A stretch of DNA of 64,000 bases from Bacillus sp. REN3 (lineage in GTDB: Bacteria > Bacillota > Bacilli > Bacillales > Cytobacillaceae). The translations under genes and the position numbers were made by a program. This document shows, one piece after another, positions 29,079-36,641 of the stretch. The notes below the pieces were generated by a model. The model saw only the letters and a list, made by a program, of their open reading frames with translations. It did not search any database and had not been told where the DNA came from. Where the stretch lies: assembly GCF_017912555.1 (NCBI RefSeq), contig NZ_JAERSD010000004.1:54330-118329 (forward strand). The letters run 5' to 3'. Every line of letters begins with the position of its first letter. Positions within the stretch are counted from its first letter, which is position 1.

Positions 29079-29122
29079 ATTGTAACAGTATTAAAAACAA
29101 ATAAACTGTTAATAATCTCACA
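29079..29122 (-). promoter_or_regulatory. probable Fnr promoter of moaA
   Basis: TGTTA-N6-TCACA (29107-29122 as read on the plus strand) has one mismatch in one half-site. Its centre is 33 bp from minus-strand TACAAT (29079-29084), one base longer than the other sites. Confidence 0.6.
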
Positions 29123-29249
29123 CTAACACATTAACCTTCTATTTAAAATAGGCGTTTCACAATCTTGTAAGTATATTACAACATACAAACTACTCGGATA
29201 GTGTTATTTACCCTTAATTGTCATGATGTTGTCAAAAAAAATGAAGATG

Positions 29250-29281
29250 GAAAAAACTGCATCCTGTTTACGATGCAGTTT
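29250..29281 (-). terminator. terminator of narK-PAS
   Basis: AACTGCATC (29255-29263) and GATGCAGTT (29272-29280) form a 9-bp stem; on the minus strand TTTTTTCC follows. It lies 8 bases after the stop codon. Confidence 0.85.
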
Positions 29282-29288
29282 AGCCAGA

Positions 29289-30788
29289 TTATCTCTTTTT
29301 AAACTCTAGTTCACTGAACATCCCGACAAAGTTCTTTACTTCCCCAGCATCGTTTTTCACCGGGCTGATTGTCAGCCATTCTGGATAAATCTCTCCGTTT
29401 TTCCTCTTGTTCCAGATTTCTCCCTGCCATGAACCCTTTTTTTTGATTGTCTCCCACATTTCAGAATAGAACTGTTCCCCATGTTCACCCGAACGAAGGA
29501 TTCGCGGATTTTTCCCGATTACCTCTTCAGGCTCATATCCAGTAACCAAAGTGAAGGCGGGATTCACTTTTTCTATATTCCCCTTCAGATCAGTAACCAT
29601 GATTCCTTCGGCGGTATGGTCGATGATGTCGGAAGCCAGGCTCAGCTTATCTTGGTAGAACATCCAGATGACGATGATCAAGCTTGCAAGAGCCACCTGC
29701 GAAAGAGCCATGAAGCCAATGGCATAATGCCCTGTCAGGTTGAAAAGGATAGATAGCATCAGAGGCGGGAAGAAGCCTCCAAGACCGCCCATCGCCGATA
29801 CAATCCCATTGACGATACCTGCCTGTTTTGAAAAGTAAAGCGGGACAAGCTTAAAAATCGTTCCATTGCCAATGCCGGCACAGATAGCTACTGCAAGGCA
29901 GCCGATCGTGTACAGTGTCAGCGAAGGCATGAATGACAACAAGATTCCAGAGATTGTCATGCCAGCGAAGACAACCATAAGGATGACGAAGGAGTTGAAT
30001 TTATCCCCTAGCCAGCCGCCTACCGGTCTTAAGAAGGTCGCCGTCGCAATAAACCCTGCGGTGCGGAGGCCTGCGTCTACCTTATCAAGTTCGAAATGTG
30101 TCACCAGGAAGTTCGGCAAATAGATTGTGAAAGCGACGAATGATCCAAAAGTCAAGAAATAAAACAGACTTAAAGCCCAAAGCTTTTGATTCTTATAAAC
30201 GCTTTTGATCTGCTCACCAAGCGGTGTAACGACCTTTTTTTCATTTTTATCGCCAAAAATGAAGTTGAACAAGGCGAAGGCAAGCAGCAAGATCAAATAC
30301 AGTTTCACAGTCGTTTGCCAGCCGAGCTCGATAGCGACCACTGGTGCCGAGAAGGTTGAAACCGCGGTCCCAATGTTCCCGACTCCATAAATGCCATTCA
30401 CGAATCCATGGCGTTCTTTTGGATAATATTTTGGCAATGATGTTACCCCTACTGAAAAAATTGCGCCGCCAATCCCGACGAACAGGCCTCCGATCAGCAA
30501 ATCTGTATAGCTGTCAGCAAGGCTGATGAAATAAACAGGGAATAAGAGCAATGTAAAACTGATGAAGAACAATCTTCGGGCACCGAAACGATTTGTCCAG
30601 TAACCGATCGGTATCCTCAAGACTGAACCAAGGATGACTGGGATTGCCGTCGCCATCGCGATTTGATTGGCAGACATCGGTATGTCTTCTTTGATGAACG
30701 GCATGAGTGACGATAAAATTACCCAAACCATGAACCCTGCAACAAGGCTAAGTGTCTGGAGCGGCAATTGGATTTTTTGTGTTTTCAT
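29289..30788 (-). CDS. narK: NarK-type nitrate/nitrite MFS transporter fused to a C-terminal PAS domain
   Basis: Residues 1-380 form a 12-helix major facilitator of the nitrate/nitrite porter family: RIPIGYWTNRFGARR after helix 2, and the nitrate signature GIGNGTIFKLVPLYF plus NGIVSAMGGLGGFFPP in the second half. Residues about 387-499 are a complete PAS/S-box domain (AEGIMVTDLKGNIEKVNPAF, VTGYEPEEVIGKNPRIL, ...GSWQGEIWNKRKNGEIYPEW), ending at the stop codon with no kinase, GGDEF or other output. Ordinary NarK is about 400 aa. GGGAG precedes the ATG, and a perfect Fnr site controls the promoter. Confidence 0.93.
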   Translation of the reverse strand: MKTQKIQLPLQTLSLVAGFMVWVILSSLMPFIKEDIPMSANQIAMATAIPVILGSVLRIPIGYWTNRFGARRLFFISFTLLLFPVYFISLADSYTDLLIGGLFVGIGGAIFSVGVTSLPKYYPKERHGFVNGIYGVGNIGTAVSTFSAPVVAIELGWQTTVKLYLILLLAFALFNFIFGDKNEKKVVTPLGEQIKSVYKNQKLWALSLFYFLTFGSFVAFTIYLPNFLVTHFELDKVDAGLRTAGFIATATFLRPVGGWLGDKFNSFVILMVVFAGMTISGILLSFMPSLTLYTIGCLAVAICAGIGNGTIFKLVPLYFSKQAGIVNGIVSAMGGLGGFFPPLMLSILFNLTGHYAIGFMALSQVALASLIIVIWMFYQDKLSLASDIIDHTAEGIMVTDLKGNIEKVNPAFTLVTGYEPEEVIGKNPRILRSGEHGEQFYSEMWETIKKKGSWQGEIWNKRKNGEIYPEWLTISPVKNDAGEVKNFVGMFSELEFKKR

Positions 30789-30854
30789 GTTTATCTCCCT
30801 TTCGTGATTTCCCCGTAAGGTTTTGTATGTTCCAGTAGTGCTTTCCTTGGGTAA

Positions 30855-30897
30855 ATCGTAAGAAAATCATACACTTTAAGATGTGACGAACTTCACA
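30855..30897 (-). promoter_or_regulatory. Fnr-dependent promoter of narK-PAS
   Basis: TGTGA-N6-TCACA (30882-30897), a perfect Fnr consensus, is centred exactly 32 bp from minus-strand TACGAT (30855-30860). Predicted start point near 30848, about 60 bases before the narK ATG. The remaining divergent gap up to fnr-2 (30898-31131) contains only a TGTGA half-site at 30998-31002. Confidence 0.85.
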
Positions 30898-31131
30898 CCT
30901 ACTTCTTTGTTCAACAAACCGTCACAGTTAATCAATAAACCTCGAACAAATAAGGCTTTTTTTATCGTTATAATAGAAAAAGCGATTGTTGCATTTTTGT
31001 GAACATTACCATACAGTAAAAATGACGACATTTTGACATTTCCTGCTGGTTTATACATTTTACACTATGGCGGTGTTATTATTGTATCTATAGAAATAGT
31101 GTCACGGGAAATAAAACAAAGGGTGATGACC

Positions 31132-31830
31132 ATGCCGAACACGAACAAAATAACTCATTCAATTGAGATAAAAGAATTGTTTCAATTTGCGGACCGGACA
31201 ATCCAGGCCGAGAAAGGGAGTTATATCTTCCAGGAAGGCATGGAAGCAGAGGAACTTTATTTGATTCTAAGCGGCAAGGTGCAAATCAGCAAGGTTTCAC
31301 AGGATGGGCGTGAACTGGCACTTAGGATTTGCGGCGAAAATGATATTTGCGGGGAGCTGACTTTATTTACCGACGCACCCAAGTACCTTTTAAGTGCGCT
31401 TGTACTGGAAGACGCGAAGGTCCTGGCGATCAGGAAGGATGTCATTGAAAGAGAAATTTTCCAGAATCCATCACTGGCATTTGAATTCATGAAGTGGATG
31501 AGCGACCATTTCCGTAAGACCCAGACGAAATTCCGTGATCTTGTGCTGAATGGAAAAAAAGGAGCGTTATTTTCAACTCTGATCAGGATGACGAATAGCT
31601 ATGGAATTAAGAAAGAGAACGGAATCCTGATTGATTTGCCGCTGACGAACCAGGAACTGGCAAACTTTTGTGGCACTTCGAGGGAGAGCACAAACAGGAT
31701 TCTCAACGACTTGAAACGGGAAGGAATCATTTCGATTAAGAAGGGCAAAATCCTGGTGCATGACCTTGAGTATTTACGGAGAGAAATCGGCTGTGAAAAT
31801 TGCCCGGCTGTATTTTGTTCTATCGATTAG
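31132..31830 (+). CDS. Fnr-type CRP/FNR transcription regulator (paralogue 2)
   Basis: A 232-aa regulator closely similar to the one at 21192-21884: the same beta-roll phrase SGKVQISKV, the same FRDLVLNGKKGALFSTLIR dimer region and recognition helix LTNQELANFCGTSRESTNRI. It also ends in a CxxCxxxxC set (CENCPAVFC), so it too should bind an oxygen-sensitive cluster. By eye about half of the residues are shared. I start at 31132 with AAAGGG 8 bases upstream; an ATG two codons earlier is possible. Divergent from narK-PAS. Confidence 0.87.
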   Translation: MPNTNKITHSIEIKELFQFADRTIQAEKGSYIFQEGMEAEELYLILSGKVQISKVSQDGRELALRICGENDICGELTLFTDAPKYLLSALVLEDAKVLAIRKDVIEREIFQNPSLAFEFMKWMSDHFRKTQTKFRDLVLNGKKGALFSTLIRMTNSYGIKKENGILIDLPLTNQELANFCGTSRESTNRILNDLKREGIISIKKGKILVHDLEYLRREIGCENCPAVFCSID

Positions 31831-31926
31831 GAAACAAGCGTTTACTTCCACTGGCCTCAACCATCGTTTCCTTTGCAAAAACAAGCCAGGAACGAGATCA
31901 TCGAACAAAAATCAACGAATAACGAA

Positions 31927-31958
31927 AATGGGTGAAGCCTGCTGGCTTCACCCATTTT
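31927..31958 (+). terminator. terminator of fnr-2
   Basis: ATGGGTGAAGCC-TGCT-GGCTTCACCCAT followed by TTT, about 100 bases after the stop codon, between convergent genes. Confidence 0.8.
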
Positions 31959-32010
31959 AAGTAGCAGCACTGAAGGTTATGCGGCACAAGTAAACCCGGG
32001 TATTTGCTGA

Positions 32011-33132
32011 TTAGGCTTTCTTTTGTTTTCTTAACGCTTCAGGGATATAAACACAGAATGGCTCGCTTTCCAAATAATCCCCTGTCATCGCGTATGCGCG
32101 AGAACGGGAACCGCCGCATACATGCCTGAACTCGCACACTCCGCATTTCCCTTTGTACCCATCAGGATTCCGGAGCGATTTGAAAACCGGGGATTCCCTG
32201 TAAATTTCAGCAAGAGGCTGTTCCCTGATATTTCCCGCCTTTACCGGCAGTAGTCCGCTAGGATAAACGTCCCCGATATGTGAAATGAATACAAAGCCAT
32301 TTCCATCATTGACTCCTTTAGGTGCCCTGCCAAGACCATCTATCGAACCTGTCAATCCTTCCTTCGTCAGCGCAGTCAGGTAGTCGATCTGTTCTGTATG
32401 CTCCTTTGATTCCCTCATTTTTTGCTGGATGACAACGCGCCGGTAGTGTTGGGCGGCTGTTGTCTTGATATCAAATGATACCTTTTTGCTCAACTCATAG
32501 AGCCATGTGAAGACCTTCTCGTGTTCAACAGGGGAAATCATATCTGTTTCCTGTCCCCTTCCTGTCGGTACGAGGAAGAATACGCTCCAGAGCACACACT
32601 CCAGTTCTTCAATCAGCTTCGCCATTTCCTCTAAATAATCAATATTGTAGCGGGAAATGACCGTATTGATTTGAATCGGGATTTCAAGCTCATGCAGGTA
32701 TTTGATTCTTTCAATCGTCAAGTCGAAAGATCCTGCTGTCCCGCGGAAGTGATCATGGATTTCTGCTGTCGGTCCATCCAGGCTGAAGGCCCAGCGCGAC
32801 AGGCCTACCTCCTTCGCTTTTTCGATTGCTTCCTTCGTTACGTTCGGCGTGGCACTTGGCGTCATTGAAACACGGACACCTTTCTTGACCGCATAGGCAG
32901 CTATGTCAAATACATCTTCACGCATCAATGGATCCCCTCCGGTAAAAACAAGCAGCGGGTTGTTCATTTCATATATTTGGTCAATAAGCACTTTCCCCTC
33001 TTCAAACGAAAGCTCGCGAGGATCTCTTCTATATTGGGCTTCTGCCCTGCAGTGCAGGCATTTCAACTGGCAGGCTCTTGTCAGTTCCCAAATTACTATG
33101 AATGGGTCCTGATTAAAATCTCTTGAAAACAT
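32011..33132 (-). CDS. radical SAM/SPASM protein (TIGR04053/AhbD-like)
   Basis: A 373-aa radical SAM protein: CQLKCLHC (CxxxCxxC, residues about 16-23), FTGGDPLMREDV, and a C-terminal SPASM domain with CGVCEFRHVCGGSRSRAY and a final Cys in ESEPFC. It resembles the haem-synthesis proteins AhbD and NirJ and, from memory, the TIGR04053 group of Bacilli. Substrate unknown; a haem or peptide target is possible. AAGGAGG precedes the ATG. The promoter has a class II Fnr site, tying it to anaerobic growth. Confidence 0.82.
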   Translation of the reverse strand: MFSRDFNQDPFIVIWELTRACQLKCLHCRAEAQYRRDPRELSFEEGKVLIDQIYEMNNPLLVFTGGDPLMREDVFDIAAYAVKKGVRVSMTPSATPNVTKEAIEKAKEVGLSRWAFSLDGPTAEIHDHFRGTAGSFDLTIERIKYLHELEIPIQINTVISRYNIDYLEEMAKLIEELECVLWSVFFLVPTGRGQETDMISPVEHEKVFTWLYELSKKVSFDIKTTAAQHYRRVVIQQKMRESKEHTEQIDYLTALTKEGLTGSIDGLGRAPKGVNDGNGFVFISHIGDVYPSGLLPVKAGNIREQPLAEIYRESPVFKSLRNPDGYKGKCGVCEFRHVCGGSRSRAYAMTGDYLESEPFCVYIPEALRKQKKA

Positions 33133-33166
33133 CGAATGGCGCCTCCTTATACTTCTCTATAGCTGA

Positions 33167-33209
33167 AGTATAAATTTATTTACATCATGATTAAGTGAAA
33201 TAACTCACA
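33167..33209 (-). promoter_or_regulatory. Fnr-dependent promoter of the radical SAM gene
   Basis: AGTGA-N6-TCACA (33194-33209, one mismatch) is centred exactly 32 bp from minus-strand TATACT (33167-33172). The rest of the 388-bp gap up to 33489 has no gene or repeat that I recognise. Confidence 0.75.
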
Positions 33210-33489
33210 TCTTTGCAATCCCATCCGATGGATTGTATGACAATTTTGTGTCCTGCCTGTATCCAGTTTCCTTGTTAAAGCATATTGGTTGTTCCAAAAT
33301 CAAAAACGAAATTTGATTCAATCAAAGGATCAGGTATTGCCAGTATTACATAAATTCTAACCTGTCTCTTATGATTTTCTTATCCCTGTCTCACCATCAC
33401 CGCCCACTCACGGTACATTTTCTAGGGAAGCGGAAAATGGGTTCCTGAGGGAGCGAATTGAAATAAAAAATTGCTTCCATAGTTATCAA

Positions 33490-33521
33490 AAAAAGCAGCA
33501 GGAGCTGCTCCTGCTGCTTTT
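33490..33521 (-). terminator. terminator of the yitW-dsrE pair
   Basis: AAAAGCAGCAGGAGC-TGCTCCTGCTGCTTTT is a near-perfect palindrome, A/T-flanked on both sides, next to the dsrE-like stop codon. It could serve either strand. Confidence 0.88.
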
Positions 33522-33860
33522 CTAGGATATCGTAACGACTTCATATTTTGCGGCTAAATCGACAAAGTCAGCCATTCCGCTGATTTTTCCGGCAGCCAAT
33601 TTTTCTTCCACGCCGTAATACTCCACACACGTTTTACAGGCCAGGACATTTACACCCTTATCTTCCAATTCTTTAAGATGGACGGATGAAAAGGAATCGG
33701 CAGTCAATGCATAGACCCCACTGTTCATGAAAAAAATGGCATATGGAAGGTCATCCCTTTGCTTGAGGACTGTAAAGAAGGTTTCAAGCACGCCCTCTCC
33801 CAGTTCCTTATTCCCTCTTCCCAGCTGGTCTGAACTGACCAAGATAACTTTATTTTTCAT
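33522..33860 (-). CDS. DsrE/YedF-like sulfur-relay protein
   Basis: A 112-aa protein matching the DsrE-like C-terminal half of YedF-type proteins: VILVSSDQLGRGNKELGEGVLETFF at the N-terminus and LACKTCVEYYGVEEKL with two cysteines that could carry persulfide. The usual TusA-like N-terminal domain of YedF is absent. It is 21 bp downstream of yitW with a strong GGAGG site, so the pair probably acts together in sulfur transfer or Fe-S assembly. No substrate can be read from the sequence. Confidence 0.75.
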   Translation of the reverse strand: MKNKVILVSSDQLGRGNKELGEGVLETFFTVLKQRDDLPYAIFFMNSGVYALTADSFSSVHLKELEDKGVNVLACKTCVEYYGVEEKLAAGKISGMADFVDLAAKYEVVTIS

Positions 33861-33881
33861 TTTGCAGCCCTCCAGGAATCC

Positions 33882-34193
33882 TTAATCCCTTACACCAAGC
33901 GCAATCTTGGCGTAGCGGGACATCATATCTTTTGACCATGGAGGATTGAAGACGATATTGACTTCTGTATCCTTGACTTCCGGTAAGTCTGACAGCGCCA
34001 TTTTTACCTGATCGACGATCGTGCCGGCAAGGGGGCATCCCATTGAAGTCAATGTCATCGTGACCGTAGCCAGTCCTTCTTCATTCAATTCGACATCATA
34101 GACTAGTCCAAGATTCACGATATCTATTCCAAGTTCAGGGTCGACTACCATTTCGAGCGCACCCATGATGCTGTCTTTCAATTCTTGATCCAT
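33882..34193 (-). CDS. yitW: MIP18/DUF59 iron-sulfur assembly protein (YitW/SufT-like)
   Basis: A 103-aa DUF59 protein with DPELGIDIVNLGLVYDV, TLTSMGCPLAGTI (conserved Cys) and FNPPWSKDMMS, the normal family blocks. Homologues (SufT, MIP18) help load or mature Fe-S proteins. I start at the ATG at 34193, AAGGAG being 8 bases upstream; the length equals B. subtilis YitW. First gene of an Fnr-type transcript with the DsrE-like gene, although its genomic neighbours yitV and yitU are those of the B. subtilis yit cluster. Confidence 0.88.
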   Translation of the reverse strand: MDQELKDSIMGALEMVVDPELGIDIVNLGLVYDVELNEEGLATVTMTLTSMGCPLAGTIVDQVKMALSDLPEVKDTEVNIVFNPPWSKDMMSRYAKIALGVRD

Positions 34194-34246
34194 GCTGATC
34201 ACTCCTTATGAATTACTTTTATCTAATGATAACAATGATGGACGGG

Positions 34247-34291
34247 TATTTAAAGCGGAAACTGCCGTAAATGCATGTGAGATTTCTCACA
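34247..34291 (-). promoter_or_regulatory. Fnr-type promoter of yitW-dsrE
   Basis: TGTGA-N6-TCACA (34276-34291) is a perfect and even extended palindrome (TGTGAG...CTCACA). The -10 is weaker: TTTAAA at 34249-34254 lies at the 32-bp distance, TAAATA two bases further. Confidence 0.7.
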
Positions 34292-34324
34292 TTGTTTTAA
34301 CTCCCTCTCATATCATTTTATATT

Positions 34325-35110
34325 TCACTTGACTTTTATACCTGCCAGATGCTTTTCAAACCAATTTACAGTACTTTTGACCCCTTTATTGGTCACATTG
34401 TGCCCCGCCTGCTCATCGGTGATGAACATGAGCCTGTCTTCATTTCCTAGATAGTTTTTCCTGATTTGCTGATAAAAATCATGCGCAGCATGGTAGGGGA
34501 CAATAGGGTCCTTCTTGCCATGCCAGAAGAGCAGCGGCCGCTTATCCAGCTTTTCAGGCTGGGCACTCAGGTCGTATTTTTCCAATTGGCTTAAAAGACG
34601 ATCGACTTCCTCATCGGAGAGGTTCAGGCTTATCTTCTGCTGTTCCAGCTGGTCCATCTGCCAGAGAGCGAATTGCCCAAATGCCGGATTTCCCATCAGA
34701 CTGGCAGCTGTCCTGATCCAGTCATATTCAGAGAGCGCTCCAAGCGTGGCGATCGCTCCCATTGAAGTACCTGCCACTCCTATCTGCGACGGATTTATGA
34801 GCCTCTCCGCAGCAAGTTCTTCTCTCATGATGGAGAGCTCCTTTATGGAAGTGATGACGATTTCCCAAAACTTTAGTGCAAGCTGTTTTTCAGGCAAGTC
34901 CTTCGCCCGTTTTCCATGGTATATGGCATCAGGCATGATGACCCTGAAGCCTCTTTCTGCCAATAGGTAGGCGTAGTGCATGTTCCTTTCCTTTGTACTT
35001 GTAAACCCATGAAGGAATACAACAAGGGGCAATTCTTCTGAAAATTTCTTTTGTTTCACTACGTGGAGAACGGGAATATGTTTTATGCGTTTTTTCTCGA
35101 TTACAATCAA
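34325..35110 (-). CDS. yitV: alpha/beta hydrolase, esterase YitV
   Basis: A 261-aa serine hydrolase of the alpha/beta fold: LVVFLHGFTSTKERN (oxyanion strand), GVAGTSMGAIATLG with the nucleophile Ser, PLLFWHGKKDPIVPY with the acid, and the His in DEQAGHNVT. The start is TTG at 35110 with GGGAGG 7 bases upstream. Natural substrate unknown. Orientation and neighbours (yitW, yitU) follow B. subtilis. Confidence 0.85.
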   Translation of the reverse strand: MIVIEKKRIKHIPVLHVVKQKKFSEELPLVVFLHGFTSTKERNMHYAYLLAERGFRVIMPDAIYHGKRAKDLPEKQLALKFWEIVITSIKELSIMREELAAERLINPSQIGVAGTSMGAIATLGALSEYDWIRTAASLMGNPAFGQFALWQMDQLEQQKISLNLSDEEVDRLLSQLEKYDLSAQPEKLDKRPLLFWHGKKDPIVPYHAAHDFYQQIRKNYLGNEDRLMFITDEQAGHNVTNKGVKSTVNWFEKHLAGIKVK

Positions 35111-35327
35111 CTTACTTCCTCCCTGTCAAGGCGGATATGATGGTTTCCGAATTTTACCGCCTTTTAAGTTTAGATAAATGATTTTTTAACAATTTAACTG
35201 TAAAATGATAATCACAGCATTCAAGGAAGAACCAATATATGTATTGTAGGACTCTTGGGAAAAAAGAGCCAACGATACGCATATTATTAAAATAAAAAGA
35301 AAAATTCATGATTAAGAAGGAGTTTTT

Positions 35328-36146
35328 ATGGCTGAAAAACATTTAATCGCATTAGATTTGGATGGTACTTTACTTACTGATGATAAAAAGATTTCGGAGA
35401 ACAACAAACGTGTGATCCAAAAAGCGCGTGAAGAAGGGCATGTTGTGATGATTGCGACAGGGAGGCCCTTCCGCGCGAGTGAAATGTATTACCATGAACT
35501 TAAGCTGGACACTCCAATCGTCAATTTCAACGGGGCATTCATCCATCACCCGCTTGATGAAAAATGGGGCGTACACCATTCTCCGCTGTCAATCGATGTC
35601 GCGCAGGATATCGTTGAAGCGCTCGAGGATTTCAAATATCATAACATCATCGCTGAGGTGATTGATGATGTCTATATCCATTATCATGATGAGAAACTGC
35701 TTGATATTTTCAATATGGGCAATCCAACCATCACCACAGGCGATTTGCGGAGGTTCCTGAAGGCATCCCCTACAAGTATGCTGATCCATACGGAGGAAAA
35801 TGACCTGAAAAACATCCGCCACCACCTGTCAGAGGTGCATGCCGAGGTCATCGACCATCGAAGCTGGGCAGCACCCTTCCATGTCATTGAAATTGTCAGA
35901 TATGGCTTGAACAAAGCGGTGGGCCTGAAGAAGGCAGCGGAGCATTACCAGATTCCGGCGGATAGGATCATCGCTTTTGGAGATGAGGATAACGACCTGG
36001 ATATGCTTGAATATGCGGGCCGGGGAATCGCGATGGGAAATGCCATTGATGATGTAAAAACAATTGCCAATGATATTACTCTTTCAAACGAAGAAGATGG
36101 CATCGGCGTTTACCTCAATGACCTTCTCAACCTGAAAGCACTGTAA
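35328..36146 (+). CDS. yitU: Cof-type HAD-IIB phosphatase YitU
   Basis: A cytoplasmic haloacid-dehalogenase phosphatase. The 272-aa product has motif I LDLDGTLLTD (residues 8-17), motif II MIATGRP, and the C-terminal motif III/IV GDEDNDLDMLEYAG followed by GIAMGNAIDDV. Related Bacillus enzymes dephosphorylate flavin precursors and sugar phosphates; the exact substrate cannot be read. AAGGAG lies 6 bases before the ATG. A terminator follows. Confidence 0.9.
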   Translation: MAEKHLIALDLDGTLLTDDKKISENNKRVIQKAREEGHVVMIATGRPFRASEMYYHELKLDTPIVNFNGAFIHHPLDEKWGVHHSPLSIDVAQDIVEALEDFKYHNIIAEVIDDVYIHYHDEKLLDIFNMGNPTITTGDLRRFLKASPTSMLIHTEENDLKNIRHHLSEVHAEVIDHRSWAAPFHVIEIVRYGLNKAVGLKKAAEHYQIPADRIIAFGDEDNDLDMLEYAGRGIAMGNAIDDVKTIANDITLSNEEDGIGVYLNDLLNLKAL

Positions 36147-36200
36147 AAAATCCCTTCTGTGTTCCAGGTTGAATCCCCTTGTAAAAGAACATAATAATAA

Positions 36201-36230
36201 TTGAAACGGGCTAGTCCCGTTTCAAAAATT
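36201..36230 (+). terminator. terminator of yitU
   Basis: TTGAAACGGG-CTAGT-CCCGTTTCAA followed by AAATT; perfect 10-bp stem but few T residues after it. Confidence 0.65.
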
Positions 36231-36254
36231 AGCTCGTACATGGAGGGGTAAACA

Positions 36255-36407
36255 ATGGGTAAACGCAATAAATCCAAACGTTTTGTACAGCAAGGTGCAG
36301 ATACTGTCGCCAAGCACGATGAACGGATCCCTTACCACACGACGTATGCCGATGCAGAAGCGCAAAAGCTTGAGAATGTCAGGAATGCCTCATTAGGTGG
36401 AGCTTAA
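36255..36407 (+). CDS. small basic hypothetical protein
   Basis: A 50-residue ORF with a strong ribosome site (TGGAGGGG) 7 bases before ATG. It begins MGKRNKSKRFVQQGADTVAK and contains DERIPYHTTYADAEAQK; soluble, basic at the N-terminus, acidic later. Its position between yitU and ipi corresponds to small yiz genes of B. subtilis (yizC or similar), but I cannot confirm homology. The next gene starts directly at its stop codon, so the two form an operon. Confidence 0.7.
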   Translation: MGKRNKSKRFVQQGADTVAKHDERIPYHTTYADAEAQKLENVRNASLGGA

Positions 36408-36599
36408 ATGGGCAACTGGCTTTTCCGGGAAGCAAAGAAAGCTATCTTCCTGGCCAGGATGGCACAGCCAGTTCTCCACAAAACCACAATCAGGAATGCA
36501 CAGGCCGCCTTGCCACCCGCTCAGGCGACTCCGGCAATTGCTGAAAAAGTGAAGCTGCGATCGTTCCAGGACGAGCTGGATTCAATTGGAACCAACTAA
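36408..36599 (+). CDS. DUF3813-like small protein (YitR-like)
   Basis: A 63-aa protein beginning MGNWLFREAKKAIFLAR and ending VKLRSFQDELDSIGTN, resembling the YitR/DUF3813 family of Bacilli (MGNxLFxEA start, LxxFQxEL end). AGGTGGAG lies just before the ATG, which directly follows the stop codon of the preceding gene. Function unknown; in B. subtilis yitR lies in the same yit cluster. Confidence 0.65.
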   Translation: MGNWLFREAKKAIFLARMAQPVLHKTTIRNAQAALPPAQATPAIAEKVKLRSFQDELDSIGTN

Positions 36600-36602
36600 A
36601 CG

Positions 36603-36639
36603 AAAACAAAGCAGGAGGCCATGCCTCCTGCTTTGTTTC
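36603..36639. terminator. bidirectional terminator
   Basis: AAACAAAGCAGGAGGC-CAT-GCCTCCTGCTTTGTTT, a perfect 16-bp stem between the small-gene pair and the convergent ipi-like gene. Confidence 0.9.
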
Positions 36640-36641
36640 AG

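Noticed and set aside
30998-31013. Fnr site for autoregulation of fnr-2
   Set aside because: Only one half-site (TGTGA) is good; the other is CCATA and no -10 lies at the 32-bp distance seen for the other sites.
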